Shown: positions 27,907 to 36,716, numbered from the stretch's first letter. The stretch: 64,000 bases of DNA from an uncultured Collinsella sp. (GCA_958437495.1 CAUBOH010000009.1:10156-74155); one strand, 5' to 3'. Notes: a model not told the origin generated them from the sequence alone. A program made the numbers and translations.

Positions 27907-30672
27907 ATGGACCAGGACCGCCAAAACAGCCAAAACCACGATATGGAGCACGCGGGTTGCGACCGGGAGTTCGCGACCTACCGTACTGCCCAAAGCTCAA
28001 ACGATATGGTGCCGATGGTTTTTCGCCGTGGCATCTACCGCACAATCCGAGGCAGTCTTAAGCGCTTCTTGTCCATCGTGGTCATCACCGCGCTCGGCGT
28101 GAGCGTGATGTGCGGCCTTAAGGCGGGCTGCGAGGACCTGTGCGATTCGGTCGACGCCTATTTTGATCAGCAGAATGTCTATGACATTAACGTGCAGTCG
28201 ACCTATGGCCTTACGCGCGACGATCTTGCGGCCATTCAGGAGGTCGACGGCGTCGAGACGGCCGAGGGCATCTACACCGAGACCGCCTACACCGCCGTGG
28301 GCACAACGCGCGAGCGTGTGGTCGTGCAGAGTCTTTCCAAGGAGAATATCGATCAACCGGTGCTGGTGAACGGCGATTTGCCCGAGAGCGCCGATGAGGT
28401 CGCGGTGACTTCGAAGTTCCTGAAGGCTTCGGGCAAAAAGCTCGGCGATACGGTGAGTTTTGCCGCCAATGACGCAAGCTCGTCGAACCAAAGTGCCAAG
28501 GATCAGTTTGCCGCGGGCGATTACACCATTACGGCCGAGGTCCTCGATCCTACCGACGTGAGCTCCGACTCGACGGTCAACGCCTTCCGTGCCGCCTCGG
28601 CCGCGGACTACAAGTTCTACGTGAGCGAGGATGCCGCGACGTCGTCGTCCTATTCCGCGATCCACGTGGTCGTCGAGGGAGCCAAGGATCTCAACTCATA
28701 TTCCGATGCCTACACGGCAAGGATTAACGAGGTCAAGGGCAGTATCGAGAAGATCCGCGAGGAGCGTGAGAAGGCGCGCGCTCAGGAGTTGACGGTCGAC
28801 ACGCCGGCAAGCTTGGATGCGGCCGAGCGCCAGGCGAATATGGTCTTTGGGATCGAGCAGGACAACATCGACCGTATGGCCGAGGGCAGTGAGGAGCGCG
28901 TCCAGGCTCAGGCCGAGTTGGACCAGCGCCGCGCCGCCGCCGATCAGCAATTCGCCGATGCCCGCGCCGAGCTTTTCGATCTAGGCGAATGCACGTGGTA
29001 CATCCAGGACCGCGGCAATATTGCAAGCTACTCGAGCGTGGAGAGCGATAGCTCGTCAATTGAGGCCATTGCCACGGTGTTCCCGTTCATCTTCTTTATC
29101 GTCGCCGTGCTCATCAGCCTTACCACCGCCACGCGCATGGTCGAGGAGGAGCGCACGCTCATTGGCCTGTACAAGGCGCTCGGCTATTCACGCGGGCGTA
29201 TCCTGTCCAAATATGTGGACTACTCGCTGTGGGCGTGTCTGATCGGTGGCGTGCTCGGCAATATTATCGGTTTTGTGGGTCTGCCGCTGTTCCTGTTTAC
29301 GGTGTTCGACGACATGTACTCGCTGCCCCAGATGCTACTTTCGTACGACATCGTGTCATCACTCGTGTCGGTAGCGTTGTTTGCCGTGGGCGTAGTGGGC
29401 GCCACGATTATCGCCTGCCGCCACGAGATGGCCGAGACCCCAGCCTCGCTCATGCGCCCCAAGGCCCCGCGCGCCGGCTCGCGCATTCTGCTCGAGCGCA
29501 TCGGCTTTATCTGGCACCGCATGGGCTTTTTGAACAAGGTGGCAGCGCGTAACCTGTTCCGCTACAAAAAGCGTGCCTTTATGACCGTCTTCGGTATCGC
29601 CGGCTGCACGGCGCTCGTGATCTGCGGCATGGGCATTCGTGATACGTCGGTCGCGCTGTCGCCCAAGCAGTACGGGCATATCACGCGCTACGATCTGCTA
29701 GCAGTCGCCAATCCCGACGATTTTACGCAGACATGTGCGGCGCTAGAGGAACGCAGCACGGCCAAAGATTCCAACGTGACGGTGACCTCGACGCTACCGA
29801 TTATGACCGACAACGTCACCTTTACATTTGGCGGCAAGAGCGAGACTGTGCAGCTGATCGTGGTGCCCGATGACCGCACCGGCGACTTGGATGACTACGT
29901 GTGCCTGGAGGACGAGTCCAAAGAGCCTCTCTCCTTGCGCGACGGGGACGTGTATCTGAGCAAGAGCTCTCAGCTGGTGCTGGGGATCAAACCGGGTGAC
30001 ACGGCGCAGGTCCAGGATTCGTCGCTCAGCGTCGCCAAGGTCAAGGTCAGCGACATCTCGCTCAACTATCTGGGCAACACGCTTTATATGACGCAGAGCA
30101 CCTATGAGCGTGCGTTCGGTCGAAGTACACGCCTTAACGGTATCTTTGTGCTGCTTAAGGGCTCGTCTTCTGACCAGATTGCGTTTAGCAAGAAGCTTAA
30201 GAGTGACGGTTGGCTCACGATTTCGAGTACGGCCGAGCATTGGGAAAACTATGAGGCGAACTTTGCGATTATCAATTCAGTCGTGGTGCTTGTGACCTTT
30301 ATGGCGGCGTGCCTGTCGTTTGTGGTGGTGTTTACGCTGTCTAATACGAATATTTCGGAGCGCGAACGCGAGCTGGCGACCATCAAGGTGCTGGGCTTCC
30401 GCCGTGGCGAGGTGCATCACTACGTCAACAAGGAGACGTTGATTTTGACGGCGATTGGCACCGCACTGGGCGTGCCGCTGGGTGGCCTGCTTGCCGAGAG
30501 CTTTACGTACATCCTGCAGATGCCGTCGCTGTATTTTGACGTCGAAGTCGAGCCGCTGAGTTATGTGCTCGCCGTAGTGCTTTCCTTTGTCTTTACGTTT
30601 ATCGTCAACCTCGTCACCAACCGAACGCTCAACAAGATCGACATGGTCGGCGCCCTCAAGAGCGCCGAGTAG
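27907..30672 (+). CDS. FtsX-family ABC permease with long extracytoplasmic coiled-coil domain
   Basis: About 921 residues. One helix near residue 55 is followed by an external domain of about 300 residues. Its last third is a charged coiled coil (around EKIREEREKARAQEL to the RRAAADQQF region). Three helices form the first FtsX core, then come a second external domain (about 560-760) and a final FtsX core near the C-terminus. MacB-like pairs act mechanically on substrates outside the membrane rather than importing them. GTG 27895, overlapping the ATPase stop, is an alternative start. The two-component system just upstream probably controls it. Confidence 0.85.
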   Translation: MDQDRQNSQNHDMEHAGCDREFATYRTAQSSNDMVPMVFRRGIYRTIRGSLKRFLSIVVITALGVSVMCGLKAGCEDLCDSVDAYFDQQNVYDINVQSTYGLTRDDLAAIQEVDGVETAEGIYTETAYTAVGTTRERVVVQSLSKENIDQPVLVNGDLPESADEVAVTSKFLKASGKKLGDTVSFAANDASSSNQSAKDQFAAGDYTITAEVLDPTDVSSDSTVNAFRAASAADYKFYVSEDAATSSSYSAIHVVVEGAKDLNSYSDAYTARINEVKGSIEKIREEREKARAQELTVDTPASLDAAERQANMVFGIEQDNIDRMAEGSEERVQAQAELDQRRAAADQQFADARAELFDLGECTWYIQDRGNIASYSSVESDSSSIEAIATVFPFIFFIVAVLISLTTATRMVEEERTLIGLYKALGYSRGRILSKYVDYSLWACLIGGVLGNIIGFVGLPLFLFTVFDDMYSLPQMLLSYDIVSSLVSVALFAVGVVGATIIACRHEMAETPASLMRPKAPRAGSRILLERIGFIWHRMGFLNKVAARNLFRYKKRAFMTVFGIAGCTALVICGMGIRDTSVALSPKQYGHITRYDLLAVANPDDFTQTCAALEERSTAKDSNVTVTSTLPIMTDNVTFTFGGKSETVQLIVVPDDRTGDLDDYVCLEDESKEPLSLRDGDVYLSKSSQLVLGIKPGDTAQVQDSSLSVAKVKVSDISLNYLGNTLYMTQSTYERAFGRSTRLNGIFVLLKGSSSDQIAFSKKLKSDGWLTISSTAEHWENYEANFAIINSVVVLVTFMAACLSFVVVFTLSNTNISERERELATIKVLGFRRGEVHHYVNKETLILTAIGTALGVPLGGLLAESFTYILQMPSLYFDVEVEPLSYVLAVVLSFVFTFIVNLVTNRTLNKIDMVGALKSAE

Positions 30673-30722
30673 CCTGCCAAAAAGGGACAGGTTTATTTTG
30701 GCAGGTTTTATCTGGTCAAACG
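30673..30722 (+). repeat. GGGACAG hairpin repeat, copy 3
   Basis: It begins on the base after the permease stop codon. A second hairpin follows at once, with arms GGTCAAACGCCGG and CCGGCGTTTGACC (about 30714-30757), the left arm including the repeat tail. Together they may end the operon. Confidence 0.8.
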
Positions 30723-30913
30723 CCGGACAACCATTAGGTGGCCCGGCGTTTGACCCGTTTTGCTGGGGATGTCTGTCGTTCAGCATCTCAACGTACTGGC
30801 CGATGAGCTTTTCCATTTGCCTTTCATTTTATTTGGTTTTCGCTCGCAGGCGTGGATGAGAGGCTCTCTTTAGCCTTCGAGATTGGGCTTGAATGGGTCG
30901 TATGCCACAAAAC

Positions 30914-31053
30914 GGGCCTATCTACTACGTTTGCTACCACACCCTCGACCATGACAAAGATTGTGAAATTAAAACCGCAGGTAGAGGGCTTGTCAGTTTT
31001 CGGAAAAGGCGGGTATGGTCGGCCCTCTCGAGTTAAACGTAGTAAATGGGCCC
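30914..31053. repeat. GGGCCYATYTACTACGTTT inverted repeat
   Basis: Arms 30914-30935 and 31033-31053 (GGGCC-ATCTACTACGTTT type) pair with few mismatches. The 97-bp interior carries ACCCTCGACCATG and GGTCGGCCCTCTCGAG, which pair partly. It lies in the 30673-31228 gap, where no gene is supportable. Confidence 0.6.
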
Positions 31054-31115
31054 TTTTCTTGGCGCGCGGTCAGCTCAATGCTAATCTCCGCGCCGGAACT
31101 GACCCAGTTGTTTGT

Positions 31116-31184
31116 AAGTTGCGGTGATATACGGACTGTTTGGCGCTTTGGAGCCTCAAAACAGTCCCTATTTCACCGCAACTT
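31116..31184. repeat. AGTTGCGGTG palindrome, copy 2
   Basis: AAGTTGCGGTGATAT pairs with its complement in TATTTCACCGCAACTT. An inner GGACTGTTT / AAACAGTCC stem replaces the GTTCC-type stem of other copies. It lies 44 bp beyond the stop of the minus-strand XRE gene. Confidence 0.8.
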
Positions 31185-31228
31185 AGGAGAAGGGCGGGGG
31201 TGGTTGGGTGCTGGTGGGTCGGAGCGTG

Positions 31229-32149
31229 TTAAGCCTGTTTGCGGCACTTCCATTGTTTGCGACACCAGCGCATGAGCGCCTTTACGATGGGAATCGTGAT
31301 GAGGATGATCCATGCAGGATGGGGCTGTCCCAAACAGAGCCACATGTAGAGGAACCAAGCGATGGCGGCTGCCGGGTAGATGACCTCGATCAGCTTAGAC
31401 AGGTGGCGCCGATCGATAAAGTCACCAATCGCGTAGTAGACGGGAACCAAAAAGACGAGGAAAAGCCCCATGCCCCATGTGCCGTAGATAATGCCGAGCA
31501 CCAGATAGGCGAAAGCGACGAGTGCGGGAAAGGGGAACTTGTTCCAAGCGCGTCCAATCTTGGTGCGGAAGTGCTTGCCATGATGGTCGAGCTTGTCGTG
31601 TGCTTCCTTCCAGCTGGAAAACGTCTCGCCGTCGATGGTGACGGTGCCGTCGTCATTGGTGCGCACGCTATGTCCATCGTCCTCAAGCGTATCGATATGC
31701 ACGCCACCCGGCCCCACATGTACCTCTTCGCCCTTGCGCTCGTTGATCACATGGATGCCGCTCCAGCCAACATGGACTTCCTCGCCTTTATTGGGATCAA
31801 TGACGTGGATACCGCGCGCGAGGGAAATATCGACAAGTGGTTTGTCGCCGCAATCGGCGTGCTCGGCAGAATCCTCAGCCTCGTCAGCCACATCCGCCGT
31901 CTCGGTGTCGGCGCTACCGTCCTTCAGGTCGTCGGCATCGTTGGCCGCCTCCCCATACAGCAGCTCGTCCAACGACACGTCATACAGCGCGGCGAGCGCA
32001 ATGAGGTTATCGGTATCGGGTGAGGACTCGCTGCGCTCCCATTTACTAACAGCCTGGCGGCTTACGCCCAGCTGGGCAGCAAGCGCCTCCTGAGAAAGGC
32101 CGGCAGCTTTACGGCGATCGACGAGGCGCTGTGCCATCGCAAGATCCAT
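31229..32149 (-). CDS. Membrane-anchored XRE-family regulator with repeated beta motif
   Basis: 306 residues. Residues 1-63 are a helix-turn-helix of the Cro/C1 class (RKAAGLSQEALAAQLGVSRQ). An acidic linker follows (about 66-105). A twice-repeated motif, GIHVI-x(3)-KGEEVHVG, comes next, then GGVHID (about 112-155), which suggests beta-strand repeats. Three to four membrane helices lie at about 205-290, with a basic tail at the end. A regulator tied to the membrane may sense envelope state. The start at 32149 follows AAAGGAA; an upstream in-frame start at 32221 has no support. Confidence 0.8.
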   Translation of the reverse strand: MDLAMAQRLVDRRKAAGLSQEALAAQLGVSRQAVSKWERSESSPDTDNLIALAALYDVSLDELLYGEAANDADDLKDGSADTETADVADEAEDSAEHADCGDKPLVDISLARGIHVIDPNKGEEVHVGWSGIHVINERKGEEVHVGPGGVHIDTLEDDGHSVRTNDDGTVTIDGETFSSWKEAHDKLDHHGKHFRTKIGRAWNKFPFPALVAFAYLVLGIIYGTWGMGLFLVFLVPVYYAIGDFIDRRHLSKLIEVIYPAAAIAWFLYMWLCLGQPHPAWIILITIPIVKALMRWCRKQWKCRKQA

Positions 32150-32199
32150 GGTGGTTCCTTTCGTTTGATGGTCGAATCGAATGAGCCGAGTATGCCGAG

Positions 32200-32267
32200 A
32201 ACAACCGGTAGCGACCACCATTTCTAGTTAGAATCTGCCCCAACCCTACCGCAACTACCGGTAGCAA
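32200..32267. promoter_or_regulatory. Twin ACCGGT sites upstream of the XRE gene
   Basis: AACAACCGGTAGCGA (32200-32214) and AACTACCGGTAGCAA (32253-32267) are direct copies with 53-bp spacing, about five helical turns. The second is centred on the perfect palindrome CTACCGGTAG. They lie 51-118 bp before the start and may be the operator of the encoded regulator. Confidence 0.45.
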
Positions 32268-32334
32268 TCCCTAACGACCAGCCATTTCAGGACAAATGTC
32301 AGTGCAAGTAGCAGCCAAGAGCCCCCACTCAGTA

Positions 32335-32401
32335 AGTTGCGGTGGAATAGTTTCTAAATTCAGCCATTTGCGGACTAAGCAGGAACTATTTCACCGCAAC
32401 T
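32335..32401. repeat. AGTTGCGGTG palindrome, copy 3
   Basis: The arms AGTTGCGGTGGAATAGTTTC and GAACTATTTCACCGCAACT surround a variable centre. It is in the 32150-32582 gap between the divergent XRE promoter and the end of pfkA. Confidence 0.8.
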
Positions 32402-32462
32402 CAATTCCAGCCCAGGCACCCGCAGCAAGAAGACGAATAGCCCCGGCGAGTATGTAAACGCA

Positions 32463-32559
32463 GGGCCCTCCGACCCCGCCCGACGATTTCGATTGGCGAC
32501 CTTTGACGGAGTCAAGGGAGGAGCCAAATCGAAATACGTCGGGCGGGGCCGGAGGGCCC
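32463..32559. repeat. 97-bp near-perfect palindrome before the pfkA 3' end
   Basis: Arms of about 35 bp (GGGCCCTCCG, CCCCGCCCGACG, TTTCGATT and their complements) pair with about three differences. The interior has a smaller ACCTTTGAC / GTCAAGGG stem. It lies 24 bp beyond the pfkA stop and could act as a transcription barrier, though no U-run is present. Confidence 0.65.
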
Positions 32560-32582
32560 GATGGGATGGATTTCGGCCGAGG

Positions 32583-33662
32583 CTATTCGTCGCCGAAGCT
32601 GATGCCCAACGCCTTGGCCTCGCGCACCAGATCGCTTTGGGGATCGACATACTTGAGCTTGCCGGCGACATCCTTGAGCGGAATGTGGCACATCTTGCCG
32701 TCACGCAGGGCAATCATGTAGCCAAACTCGCCGCGTAGGCAGCCGAGTGCTGCCTCGACGCCGCACTGGGTCGCAAAGATGCGGTCCTGGGCGTCGGGCT
32801 GACCGCCGCGCTGCGTGTGGCCGGGGATGGCGACGCGGGTCTCGCGACCGGTCTTGGCCTCAATCTCCTTGGCGATGTCGTAGACGATCGACGGGCTCGT
32901 GCGCTCGGCAAGCTTCTTCTTGTATTCCTTCTTGGACAGCGCCGCGTCCTCCTTGGAGATAGCGCCCTCGGCGACGGCCACGATGGTAAAACGGCTGCCG
33001 GTCTCCATGCGATGCTCGATGGTCTTGATGACGTTGTCCATGTCGTAGGGGATCTCGGGGATCAGGATGACGTCCGCACCGCCCGCGACGCCGGCATACA
33101 GCGGAATCCAGCCAACCTTGTGACCCATGATCTCGATAACAAACACGCGACCGTGGCTCGAAGCGGTGGTGTGAATGTCGTCGATGCACTTGGTGGCGAC
33201 GTCGATGGCGCTTGTAAAACCAAACGTCATTTCGGTGCCCCAGGTGTCGTTATCGATGGTCTTGGGCAGGGCGATAACGTTGAGGCCCTCTTCGCGCAGA
33301 CGGTTGGCGGTCTTGGTGGAGCCGTTGCCGCCCAGCATAAACAGACAGTCGAGCTGTAGCTTGTGATAGGTGTGGACCATCGCGGGCACCTTCTCGACAC
33401 CGTCGGCCTCGGGAATGTCCAGGCGCTTGAACGGCGTGCGGCTCGTGCCCAGGATGGTGCCGCCACGGGTGAGGATGCCGCTAAAATCGGCGGGCGTCAT
33501 GACGCGGAACCTGCTGTAGATAAGGCCCTGGTAGCCGTCCTCAAAACCATAGATCTCAATTGGCTCTTCGCTATTGGTCATAAGCGTTTTGACAATGCCG
33601 CGCATGGTGGCGTTGAGCGCCTGGCAGTCGCCGCCACTGGTAAGAAGACCGATCCTGAGCAT
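32583..33662 (-). CDS. pfkA: 6-phosphofructokinase
   Basis: 359 residues. It phosphorylates fructose 6-phosphate, the committed step of glycolysis. LLTSGGDCQALNATMRG, GGNGST, PKTIDND and the GHTQRGG block define the family. Donor-site residues are informative: Gly is kept at the position that is Asp in PPi-dependent enzymes, while Lys in PKTIDND is the residue of PPi and actinobacterial ATP enzymes. The Asp of GGDGS, which helps hold Mg-ATP, is Asn here. ATP is the more likely donor but PPi cannot be excluded. GGAAGGA precedes the ATG. Confidence 0.93.
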   Translation of the reverse strand: MLRIGLLTSGGDCQALNATMRGIVKTLMTNSEEPIEIYGFEDGYQGLIYSRFRVMTPADFSGILTRGGTILGTSRTPFKRLDIPEADGVEKVPAMVHTYHKLQLDCLFMLGGNGSTKTANRLREEGLNVIALPKTIDNDTWGTEMTFGFTSAIDVATKCIDDIHTTASSHGRVFVIEIMGHKVGWIPLYAGVAGGADVILIPEIPYDMDNVIKTIEHRMETGSRFTIVAVAEGAISKEDAALSKKEYKKKLAERTSPSIVYDIAKEIEAKTGRETRVAIPGHTQRGGQPDAQDRIFATQCGVEAALGCLRGEFGYMIALRDGKMCHIPLKDVAGKLKYVDPQSDLVREAKALGISFGDE

Positions 33663-33700
33663 GATGAATCCTTCCGGGCAAGTTATAACATGCGCATAAG

Positions 33701-33733
33701 TTTACCCCCGCACACTGTTGATACGGGGGTAAA
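33701..33733. promoter_or_regulatory. 10-bp inverted repeat upstream of pfkA
   Basis: TTTACCCCCG and CGGGGGTAAA form a perfect inverted repeat with a 13-bp spacer. It sits 38-71 bp before the pfkA start and 67 bp after the end of the upstream minus-strand gene. It may be a terminator of that gene or an operator for pfkA. Confidence 0.45.
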
Positions 33734-33802
33734 ACGTGTTAGCTCAAGCGTATAGAAATGTAAACAACGTTAGGCGAGCGTAAGGTCGACAGGCCTGGCT
33801 CC

Positions 33803-34888
33803 TTACAGTGCAAAGGCGTCGACGTCGCCCCAGTGACGGCGCAGCGTAATGGCGGCGGCGGGCTCGGTATTGTCAAAGACGGCCGACCATTGCGTATTGC
33901 TGGTGATGTCTTCCGGATTGGGCTCTTGCGCCGCGGCGCGCAGGGCCTTCCAGGCAACTGCCTCGTCCTGGGCACCGACATGGGCGTCAAGAACATCGGC
34001 GATTGCGACGGCGCGCTCTTTGCCATGGCCCAGCTCGCCATTCTTTTGGTTGGGCAGCACTTCGTCGCCATAGCAGGCGTAGAAGTTCGTAACCTGGCGT
34101 ACAGGAGTCGCTTTGAAAGCGCGGTCCGGATCGCGCAGATCCCACTCTACTACGCGCGCGTCACCGGCGGCGTCGTTGATAAAGAAGTGGTAATCGCGTC
34201 CTGCCATGGCGTGCATGTCGTAGGCGGAAAGCAGGTCGACAGCTTCTTGCGTGGTGGCGGCACGGTCGAGCACCAGACGGATGGCGAGCGAGGTATTGAT
34301 GACGGGGCGCTGCGTGTCCTGGTCACAGGGCTTGGAATCCAGGGTGAGTACGGCAATGGACACGCCGCGCTCGTTAACACCGTCGAGCTGGGCAAACGGG
34401 CCCATGAGTGCGGCGGCGCGTCCGCCGACGGAGTCAAGCGGAGTGTTATCGTCCAGGTTGTTAAGAGCAGCAAACCCGATGGAGGCATAGCCGCCGTGTG
34501 GGTGATTGCGCACCAGCAGCGCCGAGGTGTCGTCCTTAAAGTCGTAATTGCGACCGGTGCGCACGCGGCCTTCGGCATCTACGGCGACAAAAGCGCTGCA
34601 GGCAAACTGGGGCGCTTGGACACGTGCCGGCACACCGGGCAGCACCTGTGCCACCACGGCATCGATGTAGGCCTGGTCGTCGCGCACGCCAGCGGCGATG
34701 ATGCGATCAAGATCGTAGTCGTAGGCAATGTCGATTGCGTACAGGTCATAGCCATCCGCGTAGCCGGTCAAGCGTTTGAGCGACGCGGCGGACTTGATTT
34801 GCTTGTGATAAACGATACCGGTGGCAGCGGCAAGGCCGACGGCGACTCCCGCGACACCGCAGGCGATGGCAATGTTACGTGGCTTCAT
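33803..34888 (-). CDS. Linear amide C-N hydrolase (Ntn-type, C45/choloylglycine hydrolase-like), membrane-anchored
   Basis: 361 residues. An N-terminal signal-anchor (about 6-25) is followed by a segment of about 70 residues and then FACSAFVAVDAEGRVRTGRNYDF. Cys97 is followed by the Ser-Ala-Phe and GRNYDF pattern of the N-terminal-nucleophile amidases (penicillin V acylase, bile-salt hydrolase, isopenicillin acyltransferase). Cys97 would become N-terminal only after cleavage at Ala96-Cys97, as in C45 peptidases. The substrate is unknown; bile-salt or N-acyl-amino-acid hydrolysis outside the cell are options. It is divergent from the M18 peptidase gene. Confidence 0.78.
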   Translation of the reverse strand: MKPRNIAIACGVAGVAVGLAAATGIVYHKQIKSAASLKRLTGYADGYDLYAIDIAYDYDLDRIIAAGVRDDQAYIDAVVAQVLPGVPARVQAPQFACSAFVAVDAEGRVRTGRNYDFKDDTSALLVRNHPHGGYASIGFAALNNLDDNTPLDSVGGRAAALMGPFAQLDGVNERGVSIAVLTLDSKPCDQDTQRPVINTSLAIRLVLDRAATTQEAVDLLSAYDMHAMAGRDYHFFINDAAGDARVVEWDLRDPDRAFKATPVRQVTNFYACYGDEVLPNQKNGELGHGKERAVAIADVLDAHVGAQDEAVAWKALRAAAQEPNPEDITSNTQWSAVFDNTEPAAAITLRRHWGDVDAFAL

Positions 34889-35049
34889 GACGGCTCCTCT
34901 CGTCCTGTTAGTGTAATTGTCGCAAAAGGTGCACGGGCATGATGGCTCAACTTGGTGAGCGGCGCGGGATTAAACATGGAATGAAGAGCGCGGCGCTGGC
35001 GTGGCGGGGTATGCTGGAGGGGACCATCAACCCAGCGAAAGGGGAGAGC

Positions 35050-36435
35050 ATGACGGATCAGGAAACGCCCGAGCGCGCGCACGTGACTGCCGACGATATC
35101 GAGGCCGCCAACGACCTTATCGACTTTATCGAGGCATGCCCCAGCATGTTCCATACGGCGGCGACCATTATGGCCGAGCTCGATGAGGCAGGCTTTACCT
35201 ACCTGCCCGAGAACGCAGCGTGGGATATCGAGCCGGGCGGGCGTTATTACACGCAGCGCAACACCTCGAGCGTTATCGCCTTTAAGGTGGGCGAGGACCT
35301 GGCTGCTACGTGGGGCGAGGACGGTGTTGCCGGTGACTATCATTTTCAGCTCACGGCGTCGCACAGCGATTCGCCGACGTTTAAGGTCAAGGCCGTGCCC
35401 GAGCTCGACGGCGCGGGCGAGACGCTGCGCCTGAACACCGAGGCCTACGGCGGCATGATCGACTACACCTGGTTCGATCGCCCGCTGGCGCTCGCGGGCC
35501 GCGTGTTGGTGCGCGAGGGCGACCGTATTGAGAGCCGCCTGCTTGCCACCGAGCGCGAGGTCGCTATTATCCCGAGCCTTGCCATCCACATGAATCGCGG
35601 CGTTAACGAGGGCTTTGCGCCCAACCGCGCCGTCGACCTGTGCCCGCTCATCAGCGCCGGTGACCTTAAGCAGGGAGATTTTGACGCCCTGATCGCTGAT
35701 GAACTGGACGTTGAGCCCGAACAGATCCTGGGCCGCGACCTGTTCCTGGTCAATCGACAGGATGCGCGCATTTGGGGCTGGGCCGACGAGTTTATCTCGA
35801 CGCCCAAGCTCGACGACCTGGCCTGCGCCTACACCTCGCTGCAGGCATTTTTGGGTGCCGAGAACGCGCACGACGTTTCGGTCTTCTGCTGCTTTGATAA
35901 CGAGGAGGTTGGCTCCGAGACCAAGCAGGGCGCCATGTCGACGTTCTTGGCCGATGCGCTGCGACGCATTAACGGTTCGCTGGGCTTTGACGACGAGTCG
36001 TACCATCGCGCCCTTGCCGCATCGATGCTCGTGAGCTGCGACAACGCGCATGCCGTGCACCCCAACCACGCCGAGAAGTGCGATGCCCGCAACCAGGTGG
36101 TGCTCAACGGCGGTATCGTCATCAAGGAGGCAGCCAACCAGCACTACTGCACCGATGCCTTTAGCCGCGCGGTGTTCCAGGCCATTTGCGATGACGCCGA
36201 CGTGCCCACGCAGGCCTTCGCCAACAAGAGCGATATGGCCGGCGGTTCTACCCTGGGCAACCTGTCGAACATGCAGGCGAGCATGCATGCCGTAGACGTG
36301 GGCCTGCCGCAGCTTGCCATGCACTCGAGCTACGAGACCGGCGGCGTGCGCGACGTGATGTACGCCATCCGCGCCCTCACGGCCTTCTACGAGCGCAACC
36401 TAACCATCAACGGAGCCGAAAGCGTGGAGCTCTAA
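35050..36435 (+). CDS. apeB: M18 family aspartyl aminopeptidase
   Basis: 461 residues. A cytoplasmic zinc aminopeptidase removing N-terminal acidic residues. TASHSDSPTFKVK supplies a metal His-Asp, CFDNEEVGSETKQGA the catalytic Glu pair, and AMHSSYETGGVRD a C-terminal ligand. The start at 35050 has AAAGGGGAG 4-5 bases upstream; the open frame back to 34939 is not family sequence. It converges on the hydroxyacid dehydrogenase gene. Confidence 0.94.
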   Translation: MTDQETPERAHVTADDIEAANDLIDFIEACPSMFHTAATIMAELDEAGFTYLPENAAWDIEPGGRYYTQRNTSSVIAFKVGEDLAATWGEDGVAGDYHFQLTASHSDSPTFKVKAVPELDGAGETLRLNTEAYGGMIDYTWFDRPLALAGRVLVREGDRIESRLLATEREVAIIPSLAIHMNRGVNEGFAPNRAVDLCPLISAGDLKQGDFDALIADELDVEPEQILGRDLFLVNRQDARIWGWADEFISTPKLDDLACAYTSLQAFLGAENAHDVSVFCCFDNEEVGSETKQGAMSTFLADALRRINGSLGFDDESYHRALAASMLVSCDNAHAVHPNHAEKCDARNQVVLNGGIVIKEAANQHYCTDAFSRAVFQAICDDADVPTQAFANKSDMAGGSTLGNLSNMQASMHAVDVGLPQLAMHSSYETGGVRDVMYAIRALTAFYERNLTINGAESVEL

Positions 36436-36436
36436 A

Positions 36437-36487
36437 CCCTGCCAAAAAGGGATGTTAATTTCGGCAGGTTTTATCTGGGCAAATGCC
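36437..36487 (+). repeat. GGGACAG hairpin repeat, copy 4 (diverged)
   Basis: CCTGCCAAAAAGGGATGTTA then ATTTCGGCAGG and TTTTATCTGGGC. It starts 2 bases after the M18 peptidase stop. The stem drops one pair (TCGG for TTGG), and the centre differs from other copies. Confidence 0.75.
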
Positions 36488-36565
36488 GCAACACCAACGG
36501 CAAGACGGAACTGCTAAGGCCTGCAGACAAAGCCGGCGCCAGCGAAACGCCGCAGGCAGAGCAAA

Positions 36566-36714
36566 AGTCAGCGAGAGCCCGCCGTTTGCGCCAAGGTGCC
36601 GTGAAATGAAAAGGCGCTGACCTTCTGGTCGCGCCTTTGAAATTGAACGGCAGATTGGCCAAACGGCGGGCTCGCAGCGTCGAGGGGTTCCGGCGTTTGG
36701 TAAAACGCCGGAAC
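36566..36714. repeat. Structured covarying element, copy 2
   Basis: Counterpart of 1960-2107. The outer helix is 36576-36588 with 36660-36672 (13 bp, perfect). The inner helix carries AAGGCGC / GCGCCTT with a GACC/GGTC tip and the same single bulged T. The final hairpin is GTTCCGGCGTTT-GGTA-AAACGCCGGAAC (36687-36714). The unpaired blocks GTCAGCGA, CAAGGTGCC, GGCAGATTG and GCAGCGTCGA are shared with copy 1. It ends 2 bases before the stop codon of the minus-strand dehydrogenase, again between convergent genes. Confidence 0.75.
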
Positions 36715-36716
36715 AA

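Noticed and set aside
30839..31228. Small genes in the 30.7-31.2 kb gap
   Set aside because: Open frames of 86-91 codons run through palindromic repeats in different frames and lack ribosome sites and codon bias.
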